64,000 bases of DNA. Source: Nymphaea colorata. Its lineage: Eukaryota > Streptophyta > Magnoliopsida > Nymphaeales > Nymphaeaceae. The translations under genes and the position numbers were made by a program. This document shows positions 23,948-37,079 of the stretch, one piece after another (position 1 is the stretch's first letter; the number at the start of each line of letters is the position of its first letter). The notes under the pieces were generated by a model. That model did not search any database, was not told the DNA's origin, and saw only the letters and a list, made by a program, of their open reading frames with translations. The stretch lies in NCBI RefSeq assembly GCF_008831285.2, contig NC_045140.1, positions 3,637,528 to 3,701,527 of the forward strand, read 5' to 3'.

Positions 23948-25541
23948 GCCAGAAATGGAAATATGCATCGCATATTGAAGTGGTGAGATGGGTTCGAAAA
24001 GTGGTAGGATCCTGTCCAGTAATGGTTCTATATCTTGCAAGTTTTAACTTTATTTTTCTGCATGTCGTTTATCACATGTTCAAGTCTTCTGGTTGTCACC
24101 AAATCAGTGGTCAATCAAAGTGTGAACAAGCAAAGCCTCGGCCGTCGACTTCCCTGGTCATCTTGACAGCTTAACGAGAAGCTATTGCAATGGGGCTACA
24201 AAATTATGGGCGATTCCGATTCAGTTTTGGGAAGCTCTTGACAGAACATATGAGAAAGGTTTCTGGAGAAGGAAAATCTTCGCAACAAATTATTAAATGG
24301 TGCCAAGGGCCTAAGGCAAGCCTTTAAGTTGAATGTAAGGATTACCCGAAGGTTCCCTTGTCAGTTGGTAGGCAGGAAACGATAGCAAAATCCTGATTTT
24401 CGTAATGCGAGAAGCCTGCAGTGACCACGCAAGAGTACAAATGTATGTCAATTTCTGTTGTAAATAGTGACATGCTAATTCGCTTTCATCGCAGTACCAA
24501 TTTTACTTCATCTGCATTTAAGTTGTCCTTATTTTCTTTTTCTTCCCAAACCAAAGGAAAACACGCACTAGAATACTTGTCACCAAAGGGTATCTCGTGC
24601 CACCTCGTTGCACAAGCCAAAGGTTGGTATACCTTTTGTGGTCGAGGAGGTAGTTTGTCCTGAGGGACTTCAGGATTGGCTTTCCCTTCGACAGCATCCA
24701 AGAAAAAGTATCACCTGAACCCCGTAGAGAGTGGCGGTAGTATTCTTTGGCCATACTACTCGGAACCAGGCAGATACATACATCTCATTGCTTTTCCAAA
24801 AAGAGAAGCCTAAGTGGTTCAGTGCTTTTCCAAAAAGAGAAGCCTAAGTGGTTCATGAGTGCTCAGAACAGCCATAAAGCACTCTACAGAGCTGGCATTC
24901 TATAATTTATCGTTCTTAGATATCATCGCCAACGATCACAAATTTTCTTGCTGGATTACATGAGTGACTGATGGGTGGGTCTGACCTTGTATGAATTTAT
25001 GGGAAAGGTTCAAGTGAAACTCTAGCAACAGTAGGAGATGTAATCAGTGCTGTCTGTGATCAACTATTTTGAATACAAACCAACTGGAAACCGTCAGCCT
25101 CTTCTTCAAGACGATCTCACGTAATCGTCTCTGTGAATAACAACAGTAATCATCAAATGCTCTCCTTGTTCAAAAGAAAACCAAATTTGATACTCCCCCA
25201 AATATCCACATTCGTCCAAGCAGGCAAGATAGATATGTATAAGATTGTTATCGTTAGAATATCCATAATGGTCTGCCGAGACATATGATGACTGTCGTTA
25301 TAATTTTTTGAAATGGTGCTGCATCTTTAAGGGCCCGTTGGGCATTGAAATGTGTAAATAGAATAGATAATCATCCCTTGTAGATATAGCAACGTTAAAG
25401 AACTTAATTTTGCCCAAGTAAACTATGCACAGAAGATTTTGCTTACAATGGAGAGGAAGAAAACCATACAACTGAATTTGTTTGCCTCAACAAGCCCATT
25501 CTCAAGGCTTGAGAACATGTATGAAAGAGGATGAAGATCGG
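23948..25541. other. Intergenic region with a 34-bp tandem duplication
   Basis: Lies between two convergent genes (3' ends face each other). It holds a 34-bp tandem duplication at 24789-24855. Nothing coding was recognised. Confidence 0.65.
24789..24855. repeat. 34-bp tandem duplication
   Basis: Unit 24789-24822 starts TGCTTTTCCAAAAAGAGAAG and is repeated almost completely and without mismatch at 24823-24855. Confidence 0.93.
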
Positions 25542-26975
25542 TCACCACGATTCCATCAAACCACCATCCCCATTATCTACTGCTCTCACACTCCAAAACT
25601 CTCCCACCTCCCCATCACCCATCTCTTCTTCCTCATCATCATCTTTACTGACCTCTTCCCAATCTGGTCCTATCACCCCAATTCTCACCAATTCTTCCAA
25701 ACCATCATCATCATCAACAATAACTTCATCTTCACTATCATCACTATTGTCATCGTCGTCATCTTCATGCACGCAACTATCCAGACCTTGTCTTCTCAAC
25801 TTCCTCATCCTCTTCCCTTCTCTAACCAGCTCCACGAGCCTCTCCTTAGCAACCAGTAGTTCATCCTTCTCTACCAAGTTCCCATCATCATAGCCCTCTA
25901 CAAGGAAAACAGAGTCCCTAACCCCCTTGAGGGAGACATAGAACAGCTCAGGGTGCCTCACCAGCATTCCTCTCACCTTGTTCGACAGCCCAAAATCTCG
26001 CCGAAAGTGCGTCAGGTGATCCACCAACGTCCGCTTCTCCACCATCATGGCCAGCACCTCCCTCACCACCGCGCAAGCCCTCTTTTCTTCTCGCATCCCC
26101 AACTTGTTGAATTCACCGGCGTCCGAATACGGCGAAACTGCCGGAAGCTCCTCCAACTTCAGCAGGTAATCCCGGTGCTTCCGCTTCAAATTCACTCCCT
26201 TGGGCAATCGAAGCCGTTTGAATCTCGGTGGCCGGTTGAAGATGAGCTTCGTATCCTTTGGCGCCGGAGGCGGGAAGGGGACCGCCAGGTCCGGGTCCCA
26301 TGCGACGAGCTCGAGAGCGCGGCCGTAGCTGGTGTCGACAATGCGGAAGCGGGAGGGATGTTCGTTGCAGAGGCGGGAACGGAAATTCGGGGGGAGGCCG
26401 AGGTCGGGGGCCAGGTGGACGAGCTTGTCGAGGAGGAGGCGGCGGTGCTTGGACAGCATGAGGAGCTTCTGGAGCTTGATGGCGAGCCGGTCGCTGATGT
26501 GGGAGCGGAGAGCGGACTCCTCAGCAGCGAGGGCGAGGGCGGCGGGGGTGAGACGGACGGAAGGGAGGTCGTTGGTAGGATGGCGATAGAGCTCAAAGAT
26601 GGATGGGTAGCGGGCAATCATGGAAGGGAGGGGACGAGAGGGAGGGAAACACAGGTACGAGCGGCACTTGGAAAGGATGGAGATGGGGAGGTGGTGGTGA
26701 GGCTTGGAGAGGAGAAGAGTCTTGAGCTTGGTGACAAAGCGGAGACGGTTATGCTTCTCCACCACCTTGTCTAGAGGGCGGTTCCTGATTATCTTCACGG
26801 CGGCCGTGACGGTGAACTTTAGTCTCCTTCTGACACTGAGTTGGCGCTGGCAAGAAGAACAAGACGACGAAGAAGAAGAAGAAGAAAGCTGGGGCGGAAC
26901 GAAGGAGGAGGAGAGGGACGCAGGAGAGGTGAGCTTTTGATGGAAGAGGAGCGATGGATTCTGGAGTGCCACCAT
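25542..26975 (-). CDS. PORR-domain organelle RNA-binding protein (WTF1/RPD1 family)
   Basis: Intronless, 477 residues from ATG 26975 (context GAGATGG). An in-frame ATG at 27005 would add ten residues encoded by a GA microsatellite, so it is probably 5' UTR. PORR proteins bind RNA in chloroplasts or mitochondria, mainly for group II intron splicing. The Ser-rich N-terminus (residues 1-45) fits an organelle transit peptide. The PORR domain spans roughly 50-375, with landmarks AAVKIIRNRPLDKVVEK, RFVTKLKTLLLS, RYPSIFELY, DRLAIKLQKLLMLS, HPSRFRIVD, ELVAWDP, FRRDFGLSNKVRGMLVRHPELFYVS and LVEKDEL. The C-terminal 80 residues are highly acidic (runs of Asp/Glu), encoded by GAT/GAC/GAG repeats. Which of the dozen or so plant paralogues it matches, and which organelle it enters, cannot be decided by eye. 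Confidence 0.9.
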   Translation of the reverse strand: MVALQNPSLLFHQKLTSPASLSSSFVPPQLSSSSSSSSCSSCQRQLSVRRRLKFTVTAAVKIIRNRPLDKVVEKHNRLRFVTKLKTLLLSKPHHHLPISILSKCRSYLCFPPSRPLPSMIARYPSIFELYRHPTNDLPSVRLTPAALALAAEESALRSHISDRLAIKLQKLLMLSKHRRLLLDKLVHLAPDLGLPPNFRSRLCNEHPSRFRIVDTSYGRALELVAWDPDLAVPFPPPAPKDTKLIFNRPPRFKRLRLPKGVNLKRKHRDYLLKLEELPAVSPYSDAGEFNKLGMREEKRACAVVREVLAMMVEKRTLVDHLTHFRRDFGLSNKVRGMLVRHPELFYVSLKGVRDSVFLVEGYDDGNLVEKDELLVAKERLVELVREGKRMRKLRRQGLDSCVHEDDDDDNSDDSEDEVIVDDDDGLEELVRIGVIGPDWEEVSKDDDEEEEMGDGEVGEFWSVRAVDNGDGGLMESW

Positions 26976-28590
26976 CTCCTTTTCTCTCTCTCTCTCTCTC
27001 TGCAAAGGGAATGGAATATCTAATCTGGTTTAGCACAGGGAAGCGAGTCATACTGTAATATGAGACAGTATCCTTTTGAGTGTTGAAAACTTCAACGCCG
27101 ACTTTTGAAGGGCTTGGTGAACTTACGACTTATTAGGGAAGGGTTGGGAACTTAGTTGAAGGAAGAGTCTTGTCGACAACTCTTTCATTTGAATGGGGGT
27201 TAAAATCAGAGTGAGGTGAAATGAAATTATGAAATAGTGAAATTTCTCTGGTACGCTTTCAAGAGATTATTGTTTTTTAAAGAAGATAAAAAATTTTAAC
27301 CTTGCATTTTTAAGAAACCTTTTTTTTTTTTTTTTTTTTTTACAAAAGTTGTTTTTGACAGCCTCAGATTTAAATGATGTGCTTTAAAAAGAACTTCAAT
27401 TATTCAATAACATAGATTTAAGATCTATATTCCATATAAAAAACTATAAGTTTAAAATCAGATGAGAGGAGAGGAAGACCGACCTCTTTTTTTCTTTTTT
27501 TCTTAAAAATAACAAGCAATCTAAGGGTTAGGCACCAAATATGTAATGCAACAGGGACGTAAAAAATAACAACTCTTTAATTTCCTGGACTTGAAGACCG
27601 TATTTGTAACTCCTTAGATAAATGAGGGTCTGTTTGTTAGCAAGGTTATTTTTCTTTGTGAACAAACTGATTGTGCTTTCCATTTGATTCCAAAATATAG
27701 AAAGGCAGACAAAAAAAAAAAAATCAGGTTTGTTCTGAGTTCAAGGTTCAAGAGAAGAAGCTGGCCATATACGTTAGTTCTCTTGCTATATTACACCTTC
27801 TTTAGGGGTCTTGGTTTAGCTAACACGAACTGTTCTCTTCACCTGACACAACTTGGTCGGCTTGGGTTGTTGAATGACTCAACAGATGTGAGCAAAGGAA
27901 CCCTACAGTCTGCTATTGCTTTTTTATAAACAGGGGTGCACACACACACGCAGAGAAAGCAGTTTTTGCAATTGTTTGCCTCTTGGTCTCTAACATCTCC
28001 AGTCATCTTTATAAGATCCAGAACTAGCCCTTATGAATGGTTAGTCAAAAAAATCAGCATAATTGTTCAAGAAATCTTCCAAGTCTCATCTTTTCTGCCA
28101 CTGAGATCAGCAGCTCTGGTTAGCAGCATTATTCACATTGCCCCAAAGGGCCAACTTGGTGTAAAAAATCCACAAGAAAATTTAAAGGACCAAACCATTT
28201 AAAAGAGCTGTTGCTTCAGAAGAAAACACAGACAAGGACCGTGATTCCTTGTGAGGATAATGCCGTGGAAAAGCGTGATCATGTAAATGTAACGTTGGCA
28301 CAAGTAAACAATTAGTTATACTAGAAGGCAATCAAACATAAGACTTCACAAGTCCAGGTCTGAGAAAAAACCATAACGGTATAATAAATAAAGTAAAATG
28401 TAACAAATTAAACTGTTTGACTCACATTACATAGGGATTGATGAAAGCTTTCCTGTAAAAACTGACGCAAAATGCAAACAGTAATTGAAAATATGTATGT
28501 GAAGCAGCTCTGTCAAAATAAGCTGAAACTGTGTATGATGATAGAGATGACATGCTGGAGACGATGATCTCTCCAGTAGAGTAGTAGTAT
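26976..28590. other. PORR 5' flank and WRKY 3' flank
   Basis: It begins with the GA/CT tract of the PORR 5' leader (26980-27001). It also has a 21-base T run (27321-27341), and the WRKY 3' UTR presumably ends here. No gene or classified repeat was seen between 27100 and 28500. Confidence 0.6.
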
Positions 28591-31500
28591 CTACAACGGA
28601 AACCTTCCCATTATCTGATTATATACCGATGGTGGATTCGGTGGATGACTCGTGTCAAATCTATTGTCATAAAACGTTTCGTCCTTCTGCTCTTCCTTTG
28701 GCCTAAGGAGCCTCAGATCACCCTCTCTACTCTGCTGCTGCCCAAGGTATGGCTGGATTGGACCCATGACCTTAGCAGGGTTGAAACCCAAGGCATTAGG
28801 TAGTGATAAGCTAGCAGACCTCTGCATCCCCATTTGAAGTGGCCCTGGGAAGTTTGATGCCGCCTGAGCCAAGGGAACAAGTGGGTGCAACTGAATGTTA
28901 CCAGCATTCAATCCAAATGAAGTGCAAGGCATGGATTGAAGGGAAGGCAGCTTCATGTCAAAGCTGGGCGAAACTCCCAGCTTAATATCCCCAGTAAGGT
29001 TCCTGAGGTAGCTTGCTGCTTTCAGGTACTCATTGGGCTCAAATTGAGGGGCAAAGCCATCCATTCTTGGTTCAGGCTTGGTGAGACCAGAAACCATAGG
29101 TAATGCCAGTGACTGGTGAGCAGCAACACCAGAAGCACCCATACTTGCAGATCCAGAGCTTCCACTGCTGCTGCTTCGAGCAGCAGGAACCTCGTGGTTG
29201 TGTTTGCCTTCATATGTGGTAATTACAGATTTGATGTCATGTGATGCCCTCTCTACATGCTTCCGAACAGAGCATCCAGGATTTGTGCACTTGTAGTAGC
29301 TCCTGCATTGACATCAATATGGACAGAGTTAAAACAGTTTTCTTTAATCCATGTATCCTGCTTCCCACCTTTTCCTATCTAAACAATTGATCAATCAACC
29401 TGGATCACTTCTCAAAGATGCAGCTTAGTGTCAAGTCAGAAAGCTTATTTTTCCAAGTTTATCCACTCATGACAGTATGAACCCCCCAATGTACAATCCT
29501 AGAGATCACAATAACATGTCAATACACATGTTATTTTTATACCTAAATTTTGGGTTCTTTTTTTCTCTAAAGCTCCTCCATGATGTTTCATGTTGTGTTG
29601 AATCAGCTCCAGTTTCAATTTTCACTCTTCCAACTACGGGTTGCTATATGTCAAGTTGTAATATGATACATTGGTTCTCTGACATAAGAAGCAACTAACC
29701 AAAATAAATATAATAAAAGCAGGATACCGTGAGGTAGAAAACCAGATTTTATAGCAATGTATTTGCTTTTGACAGCAAAAACTAACAAACTCAAATTCTG
29801 CAAAAATGGTGACATGGAGAAACAAAACAGGGAAATCTCACATAAAAGGTTAATACCGTGGATTAGGGTTTCCCTTGACCACTTTCTGGCCATACTTCCT
29901 CCAACGATATCCATCATCTAGAATGTCAATATCACTGGTTGTTTGAACAACCACTCTCGGCTCGCGAACTGCTCTAGATGTCAAGTTTGCTTCAATAATT
30001 GGACCCTCCTTCTTCCTGAGGATCATGAACATCAAACGTTGTAGTACAATAACATGGAAACAGCAATTAGATACAATTCATAAAAAGAAAATACCTCCGT
30101 TTTGACTCGGATTCTTCATTATCGTCATCATCTCCAAGTGATATGCTCCCTTGTGTAGCCCTATCTTCTTCATCCTCATCTTCATTATCACTAGCCAGTG
30201 TAGATGAAAGCTCTGGAGCGTCAGACAACTCAAGTTGATTCAACTGTTTACCTTGGGCAGTTGAAGATGGATCTGAAATATCAGTAACCCCAGATGTAGA
30301 AGAGGTTCTTTCAATACCATCACACCTCCAGTCTCCATCAAATACATCCTTAAGAGTTCCTTGCTGCTGAAGACCTCTCCACATTGAGCACCCTTCAACT
30401 TTGACAAGTGGGACAGCACTTTCTGGCCTCTCTGTCATATCATTAAGTGCAAAGGCAGATCCAATTGCAGAACGACGACTAGGCTGAGGCTTTGGATGGT
30501 TGTGAGTGCCCTTGTAAATAATTTCTGTAATTTGACCGTCATGAGAGCGCTCAACCTTCTTCTTTACTTGACAATTTGGATGGGTACACTTGTAATAGCT
30601 GCGAGGATACTCACTCCCTTTTACCTGCTTTTGCCCATATTTACGCCAATTGTATCCATCTTCTGACAGCCTTCCCAACCCTGCGGGGGGAAATGATCCT
30701 TTTAGATCCGCATCTGGAAGTGATTGGGGACCTGAATCCTCCAGATGGACCTGCTCTTCGTGTTGAGAAGCTTCTTCATGTCCACTTTTTACAGGCAGAC
30801 TTTGGAAAGAAATGGAACTATTTTTCTCAATACCAGTGGAAGAAGTTTCCATGCTTGCTAGAGAATCATTGGTGCGTTCCTTCTCTGCACATGCAGCTTG
30901 ACTGTCAACTTCAAGTTGAGGTTGCATCTGCACCTGAGCTTCAGACTGGACATCTAAAATGATCTCCATATTTTGCTGAATTCCAGTAAAAATTGCATGA
31001 GAAAAGGAAACAGAGCAAACTAGTCAATTTACAAAAGCAAAAGCCAAAAGAAAGACCAAGATAATAGTTCATTTACATGGGACAGACTTAGCAGGAGTAG
31101 TCTTCAGCTTACTGAAAGCAATATGGAACAATAAAGCATGAAAATTTAAAACAGTAAACGTTCTTTAAGATGTTGCTAATAACAACAGAATTCTGCACAA
31201 GGATCCTATAAAACTAGCTTGTATAGTCTTAGGCGATAAAATCCATAAACCGAAAAAAGGCACTTGCATGAGTAATTACATTTATATTGGTGCAGACGAA
31301 CATATCGCCTAGCAAATAACAGAAAGGCCCTCATCCAGAACTTTGAGGTACTGAAATCTGTGGTGAAAGAAATATGAAAGCAATCACACACTAGTTATGT
31401 GCCTGCCATAACAAGGGAAAAAAGTAGCATCAACCTAGTCATAGTAGGTCACAATGTGGTAGGCTACAAAACTCAAATATTTCAGTCAGTTGAACTGTAA

Positions 31501-33405
31501 AATTAGTTTAAAAAGTCCAAGAGGCTAAAGCAATGATCAAGTGATCTGCAGATGTATTCATTTCTAGTACATAAGGCAACTTAAAGCTTGAACCATCGTC
31601 TGCACACCATCCAACAGGCACACCTTTCATAGCATGTAATGGAACTGGTAATTTGAATTTTGTTAGGAATTAAAAAATAGATCTCGTGAACTAGATAGTC
31701 CATTAATTCCTAGAGACAGAAGCATTTATAAAGGGCAGCAAAACGTAGCCCCTAAAAATCAAAATGTGAAAGCTGCAAAGAACTTCAAAATACAGCATAT
31801 CTGGTAAGGGAACAAAATATTCCTGTAGCACAAAAAAGAATCATGATAATTATGAAACGGAGATTTTATTCCTTCTGCACATCAAAATGACTAAAACCCA
31901 ATGTACCTGATTCCCAAAGCTACTGGGGCATGAATTACTCAGCTTGAAAGCAAATGATGATAGCTCAATATCATCAAGTTGTTCATCTTTACTTGCATCA
32001 GAAGCCAGAACTGAAATGGGACTCTGATCGATTGATGCACCGGGAAACGTTCCAGTTGTTGGTGACAGTTGTGCCTGAAACACGGAACCAAGAGTCCCAT
32101 TATAAACCACATGTACAATGAAGACAAACAAAATCAGTTCAGGAAAAACATAATGCATGATTCAGTTGGTGTCAACATTGTATGTTCGGAATATCCTCTA
32201 TCAGTTATTGCAAGCATCAAAAGACACATTTAAAACACGCTGCAGGCCATGCAAAATACAATGTTTGCTGATGGAATACAATGTTTGCTGAAGTCCATCT
32301 TTTATCTTCTTAAGATTAGAAAGTTAGCTAAGAATCAGAAACACTTACGCCGAAATACACAGGCAGATACTGGAGTTATTTTATTATGGGTTTGAGCTGT
32401 TTGCCATTTTTGACAGTAAAAGAAAAGAGGAACTCGATTAGACCAACCTAAACTGCGATGTTCTCAACTATCTTAACGAGTCCAAAGCCTACGGTAGTAA
32501 AGACCCGACCAGCTCTCACATCACCAAATCATATGATCAAGTGCCACATACGAATTTAAACCCAAAAAACTCACCTACACTTAGCTACCAAATTAGAAGG
32601 AATTACAAACTTGTCACAGGCAATCGGTTATTAGAGAGGAGCGAAAAAACACCACCCTGAAATGGGAAAAGAAATGGGGGGAGGGGGAGAGAGAGGGAGA
32701 GGGGGTGGGTGGAGAATGGGGGAGAGAGAGGGAGGGAGAGTGCAAGAAGATTCGATAAACAGATAGCATCTACAGGTAACATCGGACGCTGTTATGAACG
32801 AAACTGCAACAAACGTATGAAGCCAACGGGCATGAAGGAAGATGAGAGAGTTCGGAGGAGGAAACTACGTGAGAATTGGGAAGCATAACAGGGGAGTCGA
32901 GCAATGTGGTCGGGCTAAGTCCCGGCGGGATCGTGAGGTAAGGCGAACGAATAGCTGGCGACGACAGGGGGCTTGCCGTCCGGAACCTCGCCGTGTTCAG
33001 CCGGGCCGCGTTGAATCCGCTCCTCGCGGCTCTCCTCTCCGCTATGCTCCCAGCGCTCCTCCCCGCTACAGGCGCCTTCCACTCAGAAAATCCACCGCCA
33101 ACGACCATTTCATCAATACCACTTAGGCCACCTTTCTCTTGACGGCAACCACTCTCCTCTCCGCCAACCGCCGGCTCTCCTGCGGCCTGCCCGTCCGCGA
33201 CAGAGCTCAACGGGTGTGACAAGGACAGCGGCTCGATCTCGCCGGACGCGGATGGCGAAAAGAAATTGCAGGGGCTCGTTGAAGAGGGGGAGAAGACGAT
33301 GGGAGGTGGCATTGGCGATGATCGTCCCCAGTCCCCGAGTCCTCCGAGGCCGTCGCTTCCTCCTCCTTCGGCCATGATTTCTGAAGACGTTTCCGGCATA
33401 CCCAA
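28591..33405 (-). CDS. WRKY2: Group I WRKY transcription factor, WRKY2-like (two WRKY domains)
   Basis: Nuclear DNA-binding regulator recognising W-boxes. Exons on the minus strand: 33405-32869, 32074-31907, 30975-30095, 30015-29857 and 29302-28591, in frame throughout; about 818 residues. ATG 33375 (MAEGGG) is an alternative start. N-terminal part: Pro/Ser-rich, with the SP cluster [15 protein letters not shown] and then [10 protein letters not shown], typical MAPK-target sites of group I. The N-terminal WRKYGQK is at about residue 345 with a C-X4-C-X22-H-X-H finger. The C-terminal WRKYGQK is at about 567 with C-X4-C-X23-H-X-H, its domain split by an intron after NPNPR as usual for the family. 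An acidic Ser/Glu/Asp linker ([16 protein letters not shown]) precedes the basic SESKRRKKEG. The linker and SP motifs favour WRKY2/WRKY34 over WRKY20. Both domains look functional. Confidence 0.92.
30976..31906 (-). other. WRKY intron 2 (0.9 kb)
   Basis: Donor GTACAT after FGNQ and acceptor TTCAG before QNMEII. AT-rich, nothing recognised. Confidence 0.75.
32075..32868 (-). other. WRKY intron 1 (0.8 kb)
   Basis: Donor GTAGTT after MLPNSH and acceptor TTTCAG before AQLSPTTG. It contains a GA/GGGA-rich purine stretch (about 32670-32745 on +) and a short duplication (AATACAATGTTTGCTGA twice near 32255-32291). Confidence 0.75.
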
Positions 33406-36400
33406 ATCATCAATTCACCCCCCCACTGTCTCCCATTTCGTTGTCACCACCTCCCATGCACACCTTTACTTCCCAACGTTCAAATTTCATTTCTGTGCAT
33501 TAACTCTACATTATGTCTTTCTTATCCATCATGCACTGTGTGTGTGTGAAAGAGAGAGAGAGAAGAAGACGAAGAAGAAGAAGAAGGTTCGGAGAGGTAT
33601 AGAGAAACACAATCAGTCAGTTTTTGAACTCTGCAGCCCTGAACGAATGGGTTCGCGTCAAGTTTGTTGTTCAACCATGGCTGTGAGAGAGAAGGGGAGC
33701 TTTCTTTTATCTTCTTTTTGGCATGGTGTCAGAGTGGGAAGTTTGACGGATAGGTTCGTTTGACCGGTCTTTCTCAAAAAATGGAGAGGCAGAGCGATCT
33801 CCGAACAATGCACAGCCAAAACAAAAACAACGTCTAATAATTAAAGGAAGAAATCAGCCATCGGGATGAGTAGAAACCGAGGAGAGTAGGCAAGGGAAAC
33901 AAAAGAAAGCAAAAGGCAAAAAAATTAAAGGGAACGGCTCTGTTTATAGAGAGAGAGAGAGAGAGAGAGAGACAAAAAAAAGAAAAAAAGAAAAATCTAA
34001 CTGAGGAAAAACAGCCAGAGGGAGAAAGAAAAGAAAAAAAAAACATGAACAAAAGCGAAAAAGAAAGAAACGGTTCAGTTCCAGAGATGGAGAAAAGAGC
34101 TCCTCTAAAAAAGAAGGTGTGTTAAGTCGGTTAGAAAAGAGCGGGCGCCGAGGGAGGGGTGGATCGGCGGTTATTGCAGTCATAGGCAGCCCAGCGAATC
34201 CCAAACAAACACCCTCTCTATAAATGACGTGTTTGAAAGCCGGGGACATACTTTCACCACCATCTTTAGAGCTGCGCAATCACCAGAATTAGTTCCAACT
34301 CGACTCAAACTCATTTGACATCAAGTTCAAATGTATGCTCAAAATGTTAAATGAGTCCAGTTTAAATGAGTCGAGTTTAAGCTCGACTACATAATGAATG
34401 CTCAATTATAATGAAAAAATAGTTAAATGAATAGTCACTCAACGAGTTAAGTTAAAGAAAATAAGACATGCTTAACATAAACAAGTTAAACAAGTTGAAC
34501 TCATGCTCGATGTTGACTCAAATTCGAGTTTAAGTTTTTTGAGTAGAGTCGAAAGGAAATCGACTCGGCTCATGTGCGCCTTAGATATGCATGTAGTTTA
34601 GGGATAATAGTAAAAAAGGATGCAAACACTAACATCTAAGCATAAAATTTAGTGTGCTTTCATCGAGTTCACTCACCATTGTAAGTTGAAAGTGCTCATT
34701 CTAGCAAATAAATTAGATTTTATTTGGTGCAGGACAACTTAGAACGTACATGACATTTTTTTTCCAAGCATAGAAGTTCAGATATTGAACTTTGTTGTGT
34801 ATCATGTAAGAGCTTAATTTTTTTTATTAAATTTTATTATTGGAACAATGCATCAAAACACTCAATGGTTTAAGGTTGGGATCACATAACTGCCTTCACA
34901 CTCCTCTGTGTTACTTCTCTGGACTTCAAACTGGTCTCTCTGGACTTCAAACGTGGCAAGTGTAATACCTGAGTTGAATGATGCATTATATGCACGGTTC
35001 AAATAAAGATTCATGTCTAAATGAGGTGTCACTATAATATAATATTTGGTGGTTCCGCTCAGCAACCACCGCTAAGCCCAGATGTGTGTAGCACAGCCAG
35101 CTAGGTCGGTGGCAGTAGACAGTTGTTTTCTTGTTCGAGAGGCATGGATGTTCTTCTCTTGTATTATGAGTGGAGAAGAAAAGATGCACTAGTTAAAGAC
35201 ACCAACGTAGTCGAGGACCTTAGTGATAAGGGGAAGGGAAAGGACCTTGGCTTTGAATCGAGCGGTGGGATTACCCTCTTGCTCATTGACAATCAACCAC
35301 CGAATAAAAATTAGTAAAGCACAGAGCAAATTTCATGTCGAATGCCATCAGAGGGGGGGCGTAAGTTTCGTTGAGGCTACCAGAAACCTGTATCCGCATT
35401 CAAGTGGAAGAAAGCAAAACTAGCATTTGGCTATATGATGAATCGAAAACTTCGACCCGAGTTCATGCATGTTAATGAACCCCTTGTATTTAGAGAAAGG
35501 AATGTAAGAACGAGCCGATTAACAGGGGAGCAGGGTTAACAATCCACTACACAAAAGAAATCGAAAACCCGAAGACCTTCCACTTCCTCTTTGCATCCAG
35601 GGTCTTGAGTTGCATTGAGACTTGGATGAAGATTTAATTCAACACAGTACCCGTTCTTTTTTATGGTTTAGAAAAGTAACATCCATGAAAATCGAAACCG
35701 GGATACATGATTTGATTCATATTTTGCTAAATTAATCCAAGCAGTAGAGTAAGTGAACCACCAATTTTTTTTTCAAAAAAAGAAATATTTAAGAAAAAAT
35801 CCTGCATGTGCCCTGACATTAAACCGATAAAGTAAATTTTAATCTCTATATTTTGTTAAAAAAAAATTAGTTTTATATTATGCACAACGGCATATTTCTG
35901 GGCTAGCTTCTCTCCTTTTTGTTCTTATTTAAAGTTTTGCAACGGCATGTGAGGGACGCATTAAAGATTAAAACGGGAGCTCCTACACGAAACGGTCGCT
36001 AATAACTGCACCAGCTTTTCTCTTTCTTTTTATAGAAGCTTGCATTGTATGGAAAACTTCAATTCTTTACGCGGTCATTTGCAAATATTTTATGCTCATG
36101 TGGGCTGCGGTCAAATATAGTAAATTGACAACGGTACATAAACCCATGAATCAAAGTGAGCCCCTACACCAATTTAATCCCAGTTGACTAATGGTTAGTT
36201 TATATTTATACGGAGCATTTATGAGAGTATTATTCTGTTGGGCACGTGCATGATGCCATCCATAATCATTTTATTTTATTTTATTTTATTTAGTAAATGA
36301 GGTCATGCAAGGTGATACGGACGGGCAATTAAATTATTAAATGTGGTCATGACTTAACGGCTGTTTGAGATATTTCTGCATTTGCATTTTTTTATTTTTG

Positions 36401-37079
36401 AAATTAGAATTTTTTCTCCGTTCATGGTGGGTCGGAAATGAACGGAATATCGATGCCCCGTTGGCCAATCAAAACCTTATGATCAGCATTTTTAGAGTAA
36501 AATATACCTGTTACGTTTAAATATTATGATTGTTTTAAGATGCTTTTAAAGTTAAACCCCGTTAAAATTTCAAGTTAGGAAAAGCCTTAGATACTTGTTT
36601 TTAGAGGCATAGCGATCGAGTTAACGGTGTGTAAAGAGGCACATCTCTATTTCGATTCCTACTTGGTAACCACCTGCGACACGTGTTGATGCCGTGTCAG
36701 GTTGGTTATTGGGCCGAGCCAGAGGTCTGACTTGAGTCGACCAAATTAGTCAGACTTTATTTTTTTTATTTAAATAAATAATTATATATATATATTGTTG
36801 TAATAAATTAATATTTATATTAAATTATATTAAAAAACATATGTTTTATTCTAATCGAGCTAAGCCAAGAGACTAAGTTGTGGGCAGTTGGGTCACATCT
36901 GGGCAGCGGTCATGGGCTGCAGCTGGCCCGAGCCTGACTTCTTATCTAAAATTGATCCTCATCCCTTCCTTCTTAATCAAAAATAAAGAATACACACAAA
37001 TCAATCAAACAAACAGGCGACGAGGAGAAACACTGAGATCTAGACTATAGATTAGAACTCAGGAACAGAATCTCAAGGA
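33406..37079. other. WRKY 5' flank and intergenic region
   Basis: Purine microsatellites (33550-33575, 33948-33972) are probably in the WRKY 5' leader or promoter. They are followed by a dispersed repeat (34290-34590), AT-rich DNA, a (TTTTA)n tract (about 36268-36291) and an isolated ACACGTGT at about 36679. The open frames near 34862-35423 have no recognised motif. Confidence 0.55.
34290..34590. repeat. Dispersed GAGTTCGAGTT-rich repeat, copy B
   Basis: Second copy of the family at 17020-17275: CTCAAACTC, TTAAATGAGT, GTCGAGTTTAAGCTCGA, GACATGCTTAACATAAAC, TTGAACTC, then TTGAGTAGAGTCGA and CTCATGTG in the same order. Diverged by many substitutions and small indels. Confidence 0.65.

Noticed and set aside
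25953-26774. 273-codon open frame on + opposite the PORR gene
   Set aside because: It is the antisense shadow of a GC-rich PORR exon; its translation has no family motif, while the minus frame has the PORR landmarks throughout.
33266-33763. 165-codon open frame on + over the WRKY first exon
   Set aside because: Antisense to the SP-motif-bearing WRKY exon and runs into a GA/GAA microsatellite; no recognised motif.
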